NCBI GenBank assembly: GCA_964530525.1
Contig: CAZHBH010000069.1
Coordinates: 1 to 10,772, forward strand
Reading direction: 5' to 3'
Length of the DNA stretch: 10,772 nucleotides
Source of the DNA: CAYNQN01 sp964530525
GTDB taxonomy: Bacteria; Actinomycetota; Acidimicrobiia; Acidimicrobiales; Acidimicrobilacustridaceae
Part shown: positions 1 to 7,024 of the stretch, one piece after another
Position numbering within the stretch: the first letter of the stretch is position 1
How the letters are laid out: every line of letters begins with the position of its first letter
Position numbers and translations under genes: made by a program
The notes under the pieces: model-generated
What the model was told of the DNA's origin: nothing
Seen by the model: only the letters and a program-made list of their open reading frames with translations
The model's database searches: none

Positions 1-1254
1 GTTGTACGCCCGGCTGAGGCGGGTGATGCCGTCGAGGATGATGACGACGTCACGACCCTCCTCCACCATCCTCTTCGCCCGCTCGATGACGAGCTCGGCC
101 ACGGCCGTGTGCTCGTCGGACGGCCGGTCGAAGGTCGACGCAGCCACCTCGCCCTTCACCCATCGCCGCATGTCGGTGACCTCTTCGGGCCGCTCGTCGA
201 TGAGCAGCACGATCAGCTGCACCTCGGGGTTGTTGGTCTCGATCGACCTTGCGATCTGCTTCATGACCGTGGTCTTGCCGGCCTTGGGGGGCGAGACGAT
301 GAGCCCTCGCTGTCCCTTTCCGATCGGCGACACCAGGTCGACGATGCGGGCGGTCATGTTCGTGGGATCGGACTCCACCTCGAGCTTCAGGCGCTCGTCC
401 GGGAACAGCGGCGTGAGGTCCTCGAACTTCGGCCGCGCCTTCGAGGTCTCCGCATCGGTTCCGTTGACGCTGTCGATGCGCAACAGAGCCGGGTTCTTCT
501 CGTTGCGACCGGCGGGACGGCTGGCCCCCTTCACCAGGTCGCCCTTGCGGAGCCCGAACTGGCGCACCTGCTTCACCGAGACGTACACGTCGTCCTTGCT
601 GGGCAGGTAGCCCTTGATGCGGAGGAAGCCGTAGCCCTCGTCACGAAGGTCGAGCAGACCCTCGACGTCGACTGGCTCGCCGTGCCAAGCCTCTTCAGGC
701 TGGCGGTCTCGGTCTCGGTCTCGATCACGGTCACGACCGCGGCGCCGGCGGCGACGATTGCCAGGCTCTCCCTCTTCGCGCCCCTGCTGGCCACCGCTTC
801 CACCGTTGCGCTGGCCGCGTTCGGCCTGGCCCGACCTCGAGGCGCTCTCGCCGTTCGCGTCGTCGGATCGTCCCTCACCGGCCGCTGGCCTGGACGCCTC
901 GTCAGACGAGGTGACCTCGGGGGCTTCCTCGGAGCTCGACGATTCGCCTTGGTCGGCGGCCCTCGACGAGCCCTGCTCGTCTGCCGAGCTCTCCCCGGTG
1001 GATGCACCAGCCCTGTCTTGCGCAGCCTCTGGCTTCCTGCGGCCCTTCGAACCGTTGTTGCCGGCCGACCTGGCGGCGTCGTCCGGGCTTCCCGGTCCCC
1101 CGGTGGCCACTTCCAGGATCATGTCGACGATCTCGGCCTTGCGTGCCCGGGATCCGGGCTTTGCTCCGAGCGCTGCGGCGATGGTCTGGAGCTCGTCGCG
1201 GTCCTTGCTCTCGAGCGTCGCACGCTCCAGCTTCTGGGCATCCACGCTGCTCAT
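1..1254 (-). CDS. rho: Transcription termination factor Rho, N-terminal 418 residues (cut by window edge)
   Basis: Hexameric RNA-dependent ATPase/helicase that ends transcription. ATG at 1254 has a good Shine-Dalgarno (GAGAGGTG) just upstream and the frame stays open to base 1. Residues 1-50 form a Rho_N-like helical segment. Residues 51-187 are low complexity, first Ser/Glu/Asp rich, then six Arg (167-172) and five Arg-Asp repeats (174-184). The cold-shock-type RNA-binding domain follows (about 195-265, with GYGFLR and DDVYVS), then the ATPase core with Walker A PPKAGKT (322-328), LLIDERPEEVTDM (350-362) and Walker B IILDGITRL (405-413). The last visible residues, SRAYN, align with E. coli Rho just before its Q-loop, so roughly 150 residues are missing. 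The charged insertion is common in actinobacterial Rho proteins. The usual DSITR motif reads DGITR here. Identity is certain; the C-terminus is not visible. Confidence 0.97.
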   Translation of the reverse strand, partial: MSSVDAQKLERATLESKDRDELQTIAAALGAKPGSRARKAEIVDMILEVATGGPGSPDDAARSAGNNGSKGRRKPEAAQDRAGASTGESSADEQGSSRAADQGESSSSEEAPEVTSSDEASRPAAGEGRSDDANGESASRSGQAERGQRNGGSGGQQGREEGEPGNRRRRRRGRDRDRDRDRDRQPEEAWHGEPVDVEGLLDLRDEGYGFLRIKGYLPSKDDVYVSVKQVRQFGLRKGDLVKGASRPAGRNEKNPALLRIDSVNGTDAETSKARPKFEDLTPLFPDERLKLEVESDPTNMTARIVDLVSPIGKGQRGLIVSPPKAGKTTVMKQIARSIETNNPEVQLIVLLIDERPEEVTDMRRWVKGEVAASTFDRPSDEHTAVAELVIERAKRMVEEGRDVVIILDGITRLSRAYN

Positions 1255-1270
1255 GGCACCTCTCTGTTGA

Positions 1271-1285
1271 CCCACGCGCAGTGGG
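1271..1285 (-). promoter_or_regulatory. Hairpin just upstream of the rho ribosome binding site
   Basis: A perfect 5-bp inverted repeat (CCCAC/GTGGG) with a 5-nt loop ends a few bases before the GAGAGGTG Shine-Dalgarno of rho. Such a stem could modulate ribosome access. The repeat is seen directly; the role is inference, and a 5-bp GC stem can arise by chance in this composition. Confidence 0.3.
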
Positions 1286-1404
1286 CGCTGTGTTGATGCT
1301 CACGTTCGACCGGTCCTCGCTCCCGCTCGGATCGAAGGAACGCTGCGCTGCTCAGCCCTCGCCGTTCGGCTCGGGCACTTCGTTGGGAAAGAACGACCCG
1401 CTGC

Positions 1405-1430
1405 CTCTCCCCGCTGTGCAGGGAAGAGAG
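1405..1430 (-). promoter_or_regulatory. Bulged hairpin in the rho leader
   Basis: On the minus strand CTCTC, two unpaired T, CCC, an 8-nt loop, then GGG and GAGAG pair into an 8-bp stem with a 2-nt bulge, about 150-175 nt ahead of the rho start. No U run follows, so it is not a standard intrinsic terminator. Possible leader regulatory structure, by inference. Confidence 0.3.
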
Positions 1431-1526
1431 CGAGAAGCGATCACGTAGCCGAGCGCCTGCTCGACGGGATTCAGCGGGATCGCCGTCGGGGCTGGGAGAT
1501 CCCCCGCCACCGATGACGGCAGAGCC

Positions 1527-1556
1527 ATGCTACCCGCCCCCGTCGCCGACAGGCAA
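1527..1556 (-). promoter_or_regulatory. Candidate sigma-A promoter for rho
   Basis: On the minus strand a -35-like TTGCCT (1556-1551) is followed after 18 bp by a -10-like TAGCAT (1532-1527), matching the TANNNT consensus common in actinobacteria. Transcription would start near 1520, giving rho its own promoter and a 5' leader of about 265 nt. Only sequence resemblance supports it. Confidence 0.4.
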
Positions 1557-1603
1557 CACTTGAGGTCAGGCGCGGGCAGGAGGAGAAATCGCCGCCTACG
1601 GGC

Positions 1604-2761
1604 TCAGGCTCCCACCAGGCGACCCATCAGCTCGTGGCCCGGCACCGTCGGCAGGCCGGCCACTCCGGCCTCGGAGTAGGTGCCCCCAGCCCCGTCGACT
1701 CGGGAGTCCACCATCAGGTAGGGCACCGGGTCAGACGTGTGGGTGCGCAGGGCCAGCGGCGTCGCGTGGTCCGGAAGCAGCAGCAACCGCCATGGGCCAA
1801 GGCGCTCCAGGCCCTCGACCAGGTCGGCGAGCACCAAGCTGTCCCACAGCTCGAGCGAACGCACCTTCTCCTCCACGTGTCCGGCGTGGCCGGCTTCGTC
1901 GGTCGCCTCGATGTGGACGATGAACAGATCCGCGCCGTCGGCCAGGGCGTCGAGAGCGCACTCCCGCTGCGCGGCGTAGTCGGTGTCGTAGCCGGCCGTC
2001 ATCCCCTCCACGTCGAGCACCTCGATGCCGGTGAGCACGCCCAGGCCGCGCACCAGGTCCACGGCGCTGTTTAGGGCGCCGTCGAGCCCGTAGAGGGAGG
2101 AGAACGAGGGCATCTCGGGCTGGGTTCCCTGGCCCCACAACCAGATCTGCGTGGCGTCGAGGTCGTAGGCCTCGAGCACCTCCCGAGAGGCCTCCATCAG
2201 ATCGACGAGCACACTGGCCGAGGGACCGGTCGGCAGCGCGACCGACCGACCGGTGAGGTCGTGAGGCGGAGTGCACTCGGCGTCGCCGAGCTCTCGGGGC
2301 GCGACCATCACGTGCCGGTACTCGACGCCGGCGTGGAACTCGATCCCGTCGCCGCCAAGCTGTGACTGGAGTGCCTCGATCACCTTCGAGGCGTCCTCCG
2401 TGCTGGGGTGCCCTCCCGCGAAGTCCACCATCGTGGCGTCCGGACCGACCGTCACGAGGTTGCACCTGAACGCGATCTGGTCGGGTGAGAGGCGCAGGCC
2501 GAGCGCGGCTGCCTCGATGGGTGCGCGGCCCGTGTGGTAGCGCGCGGGGTCGTACCCGAAGATCGACATGTTCCCCACGTCGCTGCCGGGAGGGAGACCG
2601 GGGGGGATCACCTCCGCCCGCCCGACCTCGCCCCTGGCGGCCAGCTCCCGCAGCACCGGCATCGACGCGACCTCCAGGGGCGTCCGCCCTCCCAGGTCCT
2701 GGTTGGGCTCGTCCGCGCAGCCGTCCGGCACGCACACCACGTGTTTCATCCACCCGATCAT
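1604..2761 (-). CDS. ApgM/iPGM-like metalloenzyme, proposed alternative homoserine kinase
   Basis: A 385-residue protein of the alkaline-phosphatase/phosphoglycerate-mutase superfamily, archaeal-type (ApgM) branch. Visible metal and phosphoryl-site motifs: PDGCAD with Asp13, GSDVGNMSIFGYDP with likely nucleophile Ser60, DEAGHAGH (Asp288, His292, His295), and DHATP...H (Asp331, His332, His341). The segment IWLWGQG (206-212) and the C-terminal GHELMGRL fit the subfamily described as 'proposed homoserine kinase' (TIGR02535, from memory). It occupies the slot after thrC and before rho where other actinobacteria carry GHMP-type thrB, so it probably phosphorylates homoserine for ThrC. Start: ATG 2761 has only a weak GGA upstream; ATG 2749 (residue 5) would give the N-terminus usual for the family, but also lacks a well-placed Shine-Dalgarno. 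Alternative: a true phosphoglycerate mutase. Family assignment is firm; the substrate is inferred. Confidence 0.88.
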   Translation of the reverse strand: MIGWMKHVVCVPDGCADEPNQDLGGRTPLEVASMPVLRELAARGEVGRAEVIPPGLPPGSDVGNMSIFGYDPARYHTGRAPIEAAALGLRLSPDQIAFRCNLVTVGPDATMVDFAGGHPSTEDASKVIEALQSQLGGDGIEFHAGVEYRHVMVAPRELGDAECTPPHDLTGRSVALPTGPSASVLVDLMEASREVLEAYDLDATQIWLWGQGTQPEMPSFSSLYGLDGALNSAVDLVRGLGVLTGIEVLDVEGMTAGYDTDYAAQRECALDALADGADLFIVHIEATDEAGHAGHVEEKVRSLELWDSLVLADLVEGLERLGPWRLLLLPDHATPLALRTHTSDPVPYLMVDSRVDGAGGTYSEAGVAGLPTVPGHELMGRLVGA

Positions 2762-2815
2762 GCCAAGAATCCGGCGGGAACGTGCCCGGACCCACCGGCC
2801 TCGTCGCGGGAGGGC

Positions 2816-4231
2816 TCAGGCCAAGCTGGCCTCGATGTGGGAGCGGATCGCTTCCACGTCGTTGGGAAGGGTCACGAACCTCTCCGGACGCTCGAAGATG
2901 TCGGCGAGCCGTGGCGGGAGGGGAGGCCTCACGCCGGTGGCTGCCTCGACGGCGTCCGGGAACTTGGCGGGGTGCGCTGTGGCGAGGGCGACGACAGGGC
3001 CTTCCACGTCAGCACCCGATCCGAGCCAACGACGCGCGGCCCCCAGGCCCACCGCCGTGTGTGGGTCCACGAGCACGCCGTCGCTCTCGTACGTGCGGGC
3101 GATCACCTCGGTGGTCTCGGCGTCGTCGAGCCGGAGGGCCACCCAGCCCTCTTCCAGCTGGCCCAGGCACGCCGGGTCGAGGCTCAGCGATCCCGACGAG
3201 CGGAAGCCCTCCAACATCTCGCCCACCACCGGGCCGTCGCGGTCGAGCAGCTCGAACAGGAGGCGCTCGAAGTTCGACGAGACCTGTATGTCCATGCTGG
3301 GGCTGAGAGTCGGCCTTACCTCGCTGATGGTCATGGTGCCCGTGGTGAACAGGCGGGTGAGGATGTCGTTGCGGTTGCTCGCGACGACGAGACGGGAGAT
3401 GGGGGTGCCCATCCTCCTGGCTCCGTGCCCCGCGTACACGTTCCCGAAGTTCCCCGTGGGCACGGAGAAGTTGACGGGCCCCGGAGGGCCGTGCTGGTCC
3501 TGCGCTCCGAGCTGGGCGGCGATCCGCACGTAGTAGACGACCTGCGCCATCACGCGCGCCCAGTTGATGGAGTTCACCGCCGAGAGGTGCCGCCTCTGCC
3601 GCAGATCGGCATCGGCGAACAGCGCCTTGGTGAGGTCTTGGCAGTCGTCGAAGGTGCCCTCCACCGCGATGTTGTGCACGTTGGGGGCCAGCACGGTCGT
3701 CATCTGACGCCTCTGGACCTCCGAGACCCGACCCGCCGGGTGGAGGATGAAGATGTCGATCGCCTCCCGGTCACGGCAAGCCTCGATGGCCGCCGAGCCG
3801 GTGTCGCCCGAGGTGGCTCCCACGATGGTGATCCGCTCGTCGCGCTTGTGGAGCTCGTGGTCGAACAACCGACCGACGAGCTGCAAGGCGACGTCCTTGA
3901 AGGCCAGGGTCGGGCCGTGGAACAGCTCGGCGACCCAGATGCCGTCGCTCAGCCGGCGCAGCGGCACCACCTCGGGATCGTCGAAGGTGGCGTAGGTGCT
4001 CTCCACGATCCGGGCGAGCTCTTCGCGACCCATCGACGGCTCCACGAACGGCGCCATCACCTCGATGGCCGCTTCCTCGTAGGAGGCGGAAGAAAGCCGA
4101 TGGAAGGTGGTGGCCGGGAGGGTGGGCCAACTCTGGGGCACGTACAGCCCGCCGTCGCGGGCAAGACCGGCCAGCAGGGCGTCGGAGAAGCCCAGCTCGG
4201 GGGCGGCGCCCCTGGTGCTCACGTACCTCAT
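2816..4231 (-). CDS. thrC: Threonine synthase, long form
   Basis: PLP enzyme converting O-phosphohomoserine to threonine, the last step of the pathway. The protein has 471 residues and starts MRYVSTRGAAPE, the standard family N-terminus. ATG 4231 is preceded by AGGTGG at a 7-nt spacing; an in-frame ATG at 4276 would only add 15 unconserved residues. The PLP-binding Lys112 lies in FHGPTLAFKD, the phosphate-binding loop is TSGDTG (140-145) and a further conserved segment is PTGNFGN (258-264). Near the C-terminus ATAHPAKF matches the E. coli protein. Length and motifs place it with the long E. coli/Corynebacterium-type enzymes, not the roughly 360-residue mycobacterial type. It lies 67 bp after hom and 54 bp before the candidate homoserine kinase, which would supply its substrate. 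Confidence 0.96.
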   Translation of the reverse strand: MRYVSTRGAAPELGFSDALLAGLARDGGLYVPQSWPTLPATTFHRLSSASYEEAAIEVMAPFVEPSMGREELARIVESTYATFDDPEVVPLRRLSDGIWVAELFHGPTLAFKDVALQLVGRLFDHELHKRDERITIVGATSGDTGSAAIEACRDREAIDIFILHPAGRVSEVQRRQMTTVLAPNVHNIAVEGTFDDCQDLTKALFADADLRQRRHLSAVNSINWARVMAQVVYYVRIAAQLGAQDQHGPPGPVNFSVPTGNFGNVYAGHGARRMGTPISRLVVASNRNDILTRLFTTGTMTISEVRPTLSPSMDIQVSSNFERLLFELLDRDGPVVGEMLEGFRSSGSLSLDPACLGQLEEGWVALRLDDAETTEVIARTYESDGVLVDPHTAVGLGAARRWLGSGADVEGPVVALATAHPAKFPDAVEAATGVRPPLPPRLADIFERPERFVTLPNDVEAIRSHIEASLA

Positions 4232-4242
4232 CTGGCCACCAC

Positions 4243-4297
4243 CTCGGCGCTCCCCCGCACGGTCGCCCTGGTCCAACGAACCCGTTGGGGTGCCGAG
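4243..4297 (-). promoter_or_regulatory. Nested inverted repeats spanning the hom-thrC gap
   Basis: A perfect 6-bp stem CCAACG/CGTTGG with a 4-nt loop (4273-4288) sits about 10 nt after the hom stop. An outer 6-bp pair, CTCGGC/GCCGAG (4292-4297 with 4243-4248), encloses it and ends at the thrC Shine-Dalgarno (AGGTGG). The fold could couple or limit thrC translation. The repeats are seen; the role is inference. Confidence 0.3.
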
Positions 4298-4298
4298 C

Positions 4299-5636
4299 TC
4301 ATGTCTCGTCGGCCAGCACTCGGATTCGGCTCCCTACCCGGTGCACCACGTCGAGGCGTTCCAGGTCGGCGACGGTCGCACGCACGTCCCGCTCGCGCGC
4401 GACGTGCGTCACGAACACGATCCGAGCCCCCTGGGCGACGGGCCCACCCCGGGCCTCCGAGGAGGACGCGGGAAGGTCTTGCTTCATCGAAGCGATGGAC
4501 ACCCCGTGTGCGCTGAAGACCCCGGCCACGGCGGCAAGGACCCCCGGGCGGTCGGCCGCCTCCACCACCAGGTAGTGCTCGCTGAGGAGCTCGTCCATGG
4601 GCTCCAGGGGAACCGACCCGAAGGTGCCCAGGCTGGCGTGCGATCCCTTGCGCAGGTTCAGCGCTGCGTCCACCACATCGCCCAGCACGGCGCTGGCTGT
4701 GGGGCCGCCGCCCGCACCCTGCCCGTAGAACATGAGGCCCCCTGCCGCCGCTCCCTGGACGAACACGGCGTTGTAGCTCTCCCGCACCGCGGCTAGAGGG
4801 TGGGTGACGGGGATGAGCGTCGGGTGCACCCTCAACGCGATCTCGCCGGACGAGAGGCGCCTGGCTACGGCCAGGAGCTTGATGACCATGCCTTGGCTCG
4901 TGGCGTAGGCGATGTCCTCGGGGGTGATGCTGCTGATTCCTTCGCAGTGGACGTCGTCCACCGTGATCTGGGCACCGAACGCGATCGTGGCGATGATGGC
5001 GAGCTTGGCGGCAGAGTCGAAGCCCTCGACGTCGGCGGTGGGATCGGCCTCCGCGTAGCCGAGGGCCTGGGCCTCGGCCAGGGCCTCCTCGTATGCCTGT
5101 CCCGCCTCGGTCATGCGGGTGAGGACGTAGTTGGTGGTTCCGTTGACGATCCCCACCACCGCTTCGACCGTCTCACCGAGCAACGACTCCCGCAGCGGTC
5201 GCACGAGCGGGATCCCACCGGCGACGGCGGCCTCGAACAGGAGGTCCACCCCCGCCACATCGGCCGCCTCGAAGATCTCCGTGCCCGCTCTGGCGAGCAG
5301 CTCCTTGTTCGCTGTGACCACGGGCTTGCCCGCCTTGATGGCGGTGAGCAGGAGGTCGCGGGCTGGCTCGATGCCCCCCATGACCTCCACCACCACGTCG
5401 ATGTCGGGGTCGCCCACCACCGACGAGGCGTCGTCGGTGAGCACGCCGGGCGCGAGCTCTACCCCGCGCGGCCGGGTGACGTCGCGCACTGCGACCCTCG
5501 CCACCTCCAGGCGCATGCCAGTGCGATCCTCGATCGGCCGAGCGCGCCGCTCCAGCAGCTCCACGAACGACGAGCCGACGGTGCCGCAACCCAGCACGCC
5601 GACCCGCACCGACTCATCGCCACCCCGACCGGCCAC
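4299..5636 (-). CDS. hom: Homoserine dehydrogenase, ACT-domain type
   Basis: Reduces aspartate semialdehyde to homoserine, the branch point to threonine and methionine. The 445-residue protein has an N-terminal nucleotide-binding loop GVLGCGTVG (13-21), the substrate/catalytic segment with Asp207 and Lys211 (ADPTADVEGFDSAAK, 197-211), NGTTNY (165-170), and a C-terminal ACT domain (about 354-440: YLVVEAADRPGVLA, then ARIVFVTH), which in this family mediates threonine feedback inhibition. The start is uncertain: GTG 5636 has no clear Shine-Dalgarno, whereas GTG 5609 (residue 10, giving VRVGVLGCG) has GGGGTGG about 10 nt upstream. It is a monofunctional enzyme with no aspartokinase part. It lies 119 bp after lysA, the gap being full of hairpins, and 67 bp before thrC. 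Confidence 0.96.
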   Translation of the reverse strand: MAGRGGDESVRVGVLGCGTVGSSFVELLERRARPIEDRTGMRLEVARVAVRDVTRPRGVELAPGVLTDDASSVVGDPDIDVVVEVMGGIEPARDLLLTAIKAGKPVVTANKELLARAGTEIFEAADVAGVDLLFEAAVAGGIPLVRPLRESLLGETVEAVVGIVNGTTNYVLTRMTEAGQAYEEALAEAQALGYAEADPTADVEGFDSAAKLAIIATIAFGAQITVDDVHCEGISSITPEDIAYATSQGMVIKLLAVARRLSSGEIALRVHPTLIPVTHPLAAVRESYNAVFVQGAAAGGLMFYGQGAGGGPTASAVLGDVVDAALNLRKGSHASLGTFGSVPLEPMDELLSEHYLVVEAADRPGVLAAVAGVFSAHGVSIASMKQDLPASSSEARGGPVAQGARIVFVTHVARERDVRATVADLERLDVVHRVGSRIRVLADET

Positions 5637-5670
5637 GGGGCGCAGGCTAGCGCCCCGCGTGCGCTGACCT

Positions 5671-5711
5671 GCCCGAGGTTCGGGCCACCGTCGCGCCGGC
5701 TCGGCGCGACG
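5671..5711 (-). promoter_or_regulatory. Tandem perfect hairpins between lysA and hom
   Basis: Two perfect inverted repeats stand side by side. The first is a 10-bp stem CGTCGCGCCG/CGGCGCGACG with a 3-nt loop (5689-5711). The second is a 6-bp stem GCCCGA/TCGGGC with a 3-nt loop (5671-5685). A weaker 5-bp pair AGCGC/GCGCT follows near 5649-5665, and a 6-bp CGAGGC/GCCTCG pair lies right after the lysA stop (5726-5754). No T run follows on the minus strand. Likely a partial terminator, attenuator or mRNA-stability element that uncouples lysA from hom; function is inferred. Confidence 0.5.
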
Positions 5712-5755
5712 TTCCGCACACCGCCCGAGGCGACCCCCGTGACCCCGTGCCTCGC

Positions 5756-7024
5756 TCAGATGTCGAGCCGCAGGAGGTCGTCGTAGGTCTCCCTGCGCAC
5801 CACGACGCGCGCCTCCCCAGCCGAGACGAACACCACCGCAGGTCTGGGGACCTTGTTGTAGTTCGAGGCCATGGTGTGGCCGTAGGCGCCGGTGACCGGC
5901 GTGGCCAGGACGTCACCCACAGCGAGGTCAGCCGGCAGCTGAGCGTCGCGCACCAGCACGTCGCCGGACTCGCAGTGCTTTCCCACCACGGTCACGACCA
6001 GGGGTCTCTCCGCCATCGGCGCCCGGGGCAGGAACGCCTCGTAACCACTCCCGTACAACACGGGCCGCGGGTTGTCGCTCATGCCGCCGTCGACTGCCAC
6101 GTAGGTGCGGATGCCCGGGAGCGACTTGATCGTGCCCACCGTGTAGAGGGTCATCGCAGCCGACGCCGCTATGGCACGTCCCGGCTCGGCTGTGACCCTG
6201 GCGCGGATGCCGTGAGCGGTCCTGGCCCGCTCGATGGCCCGACCCCACTCGGCGATGGAGGGTGCCTCCTCGCCTTGGACGTAGGGGACGCCCAGGCCCC
6301 CGCCGATCGAGAGCTCCTCGAAGCCCTGAGCGTTCACGAAGGCGGCGAGCGCCTCCACCTCGAGCTCGAAGAACTGGGCGTCGAAGATCTGGCTCCCGAT
6401 GTGGGCGTGGATCCCCACGAGGTCGACAGCGGCGGAAGCCGTTGCCCTCGCAACGGCCTTCTCGGCGGCACCCGACACCAGGCTGAAGCCGAACTTGGTG
6501 TCCTCCTGGCCCGTGCGCACGAACTCGTGGGTGTGCGCCTCCACCCCCGGCGTGACCCTCAGGAGCACCTTGGGAACGGCAGCCCCGCCGGCCACGAGCG
6601 CCTCGATGCGATCCAGCTCCTCGAAGCTGTCCACCACCACTCGCCCCACTCCCACCTCGAGAGCCGTCGCCAGCTCGTCGGTGGACTTGTTGTTGCCGTG
6701 CAGGACCAGGCCCTCCGGAGGGGCGCCAGCAGCCAGCGCCACGTGCAGCTCGCCTCCGGTCGACACGTCGATGCCCATCCCCTCCTCGGTTGCGAGCCGG
6801 GCCATGGCGAGGCAGAGGAAGGCCTTCCCCGCGTACGAGACCCCGGGGCCGAAGGCCTCGACGGCCTCCCTGCACCGAGCCCTCAGGTGCTGCTCGTCGT
6901 ATGCGAACAACGGGGTACCGAAGTGCCTGGCCAGCTCCAGGGTGTCGCAGCCACCCAGGATGAGCTGGCCCTCGGGACCCACCTCGCTGTTGTCGGGCAG
7001 CAGGGAGAACGGGATCGAGCTCAC
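5756..7024 (-). CDS. lysA: Diaminopimelate decarboxylase
   Basis: Decarboxylates meso-diaminopimelate to L-lysine, the last lysine step. The 422-residue fold-III PLP enzyme has the PLP-binding Lys67 in SYAGKAF, HAHIGSQI (206-213), the phosphate-binding SIGGGLG (239-245), AEPGRA (279-284), and the active-site CESGD (351-355) contributed across the dimer. Chosen start is GTG 7024, whose last bases overlap the argS stop (GTGA, 4-nt overlap), typical of translational coupling. The open frame continues upstream to 7195, but that part lies antiframe inside argS and is not conserved-looking. It follows argS as in mycobacteria and corynebacteria. Confidence 0.97.
   Translation of the reverse strand: MSSIPFSLLPDNSEVGPEGQLILGGCDTLELARHFGTPLFAYDEQHLRARCREAVEAFGPGVSYAGKAFLCLAMARLATEEGMGIDVSTGGELHVALAAGAPPEGLVLHGNNKSTDELATALEVGVGRVVVDSFEELDRIEALVAGGAAVPKVLLRVTPGVEAHTHEFVRTGQEDTKFGFSLVSGAAEKAVARATASAAVDLVGIHAHIGSQIFDAQFFELEVEALAAFVNAQGFEELSIGGGLGVPYVQGEEAPSIAEWGRAIERARTAHGIRARVTAEPGRAIAASAAMTLYTVGTIKSLPGIRTYVAVDGGMSDNPRPVLYGSGYEAFLPRAPMAERPLVVTVVGKHCESGDVLVRDAQLPADLAVGDVLATPVTGAYGHTMASNYNKVPRPAVVFVSAGEARVVVRRETYDDLLRLDI

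Larger units (their letters stand above)
1255..1603 (-). other. 349-bp gene-free stretch: rho promoter and leader
   Basis: No convincing gene lies between the metalloenzyme stop and the rho start. Read on the minus strand it holds a promoter-like pair (1527-1556), a bulged hairpin (1405-1430) and a short hairpin just before the rho ribosome binding site (1271-1285). A 30-codon GTG frame (1444-1352) exists but has no ribosome binding site or recognisable product. I see no clear GC stem followed by a T run that would terminate the upstream gene. Confidence 0.6.

Noticed and set aside
1352..1444. 30-codon GTG leader frame upstream of rho
   Set aside because: No ribosome binding site, no conservation evidence and ordinary composition; too weak to call a leader peptide.
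4232..4276. 15-codon upstream extension of thrC from ATG 4276
   Set aside because: The family-typical N-terminus begins at ATG 4231, which has a well-spaced AGGTGG; the ATG at 4276 lies within the inner hairpin of the gap.
2534..4516. 660-codon plus-strand open frame over thrC and parts of its neighbours
   Set aside because: It is antisense to the clearly recognisable thrC and to the ends of its two neighbours, its translation shows no family motifs, and long antisense frames are expected at this GC content.
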